DNA from: Paenibacillus physcomitrellae
Lineage (GTDB): Bacteria > Bacillota > Bacilli > Paenibacillales > Paenibacillaceae
Reading direction: 5' to 3'
NCBI RefSeq assembly: GCF_002240225.1
Contig: NZ_CP022584.1
Coordinates: 1,550,001 to 1,614,000 of the forward strand
Length of the DNA: 64,000 nt
Under the pieces are notes generated by a model. That model did not search any database. It had not been told where the DNA came from and was given only the letters and a program-made list of their open reading frames with translations. How positions within the stretch are numbered: the first letter of the stretch is position 1; every line of letters starts with the position of its first letter. This document shows, piece after piece, positions 63,894 to 64,000 of this stretch. A program made the position numbers and the translations under genes.

Positions 63894-64000
63894 GAGTTTT
63901 AAGGCAAATACCAGGCGTTCACGCCCTTTTCGTGTGAATAAACCTAACATTTTAACCATTGTTTAAAACTTTACCTCCCCTTTCAAGGATTTTAGAAAAA

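Noticed and set aside
63884..63937. 17-codon plus-strand frame from TTG with an AGGAGG upstream
   Set aside because: The apparent RBS is the complement of the spacer of a strong minus-strand promoter, and the peptide has no recognisable feature.
63607..63966. 119-codon plus-strand frame near the right edge
   Set aside because: No RBS, odd composition, and it lies across stems of the candidate RNA.
1..64000. CRISPR array, IS element, prophage or tRNA genes
   Set aside because: No regularly spaced repeats with unique spacers, transposase or phage-like products, or tRNA cloverleafs were noticed. The short tandem repeats found lack spacers.

Overview
The window comes from an endospore-forming low-to-mid-GC Firmicute, most likely Paenibacillus or a close relative. 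The basis is sporulation and germination genes (spoIIP, gpr, spoVAC-D-E), a competence operon (comEA-EB-EC), strong Gram-positive ribosome binding sites with many GTG and TTG starts, LplABC/YesMN-type sugar systems and an SLH-domain protein. Species is not determined. Most genes lie on the minus strand.

Positions 1-29200 are a conserved housekeeping block in the order known from Bacillus subtilis: hemW (cut by the left edge), lepA, a yqxA-position gene, spoIIP, gpr, rpsT (plus strand), holA, comEC, comEB, comEA, then yqeM, rsfS, yqeK, nadD, yhbY, aroE, yqeH, yqeG. Inserted relative to B. subtilis are an acetyltransferase, an ECF sigma/anti-sigma pair, leuS with a complete T-box leader, a Gfo/Idh oxidoreductase, two ROK sugar kinases, namA and cvfB. 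No comER was found. Positions 29468-33965 hold a MoxR / DUF58 / transglutaminase operon. Positions 34203-36077 hold spoVAC-D-E, preceded by a 26-codon membrane microprotein gene. An M42 aminopeptidase and an APH-fold kinase follow.

Positions 38894-53782 look like a locus for fucosylated xyloglucan oligosaccharides. It has intracellular GH42 beta-galactosidase, GH95 alpha-L-fucosidase and GH31 YicI-type alpha-xylosidase (Fuc-Gal-Xyl is the fucosylated xyloglucan side chain), an LplABC-type importer, a YesM-type sensor kinase, two AraC regulators and several cre-like sites. The usual YesN partner is not beside the kinase; a YesN-type regulator lies at 61697-63265.

Positions 55068-61549 hold a second accessory operon: Cof-type HAD phosphatase, ThpR-type 2H phosphoesterase, a 5'-nucleotidase family enzyme without signal peptide, and an Ugp-like ABC importer. 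Its promoter region is a 166-bp tandem duplication, and each copy carries four TTTACA/TTAACG-type hexamers at exact 11-bp spacing, the layout of a PhoP box. I read it as a phosphate-starvation organophosphate scavenging operon.

The right end (63269-64000) has no convincing gene. It carries a strong sigma-A promoter, paired stems and a terminator, all reading leftward, which together suggest an undescribed structured RNA of about 410 nt. No tRNA, rRNA, CRISPR array, IS element or prophage gene was seen.
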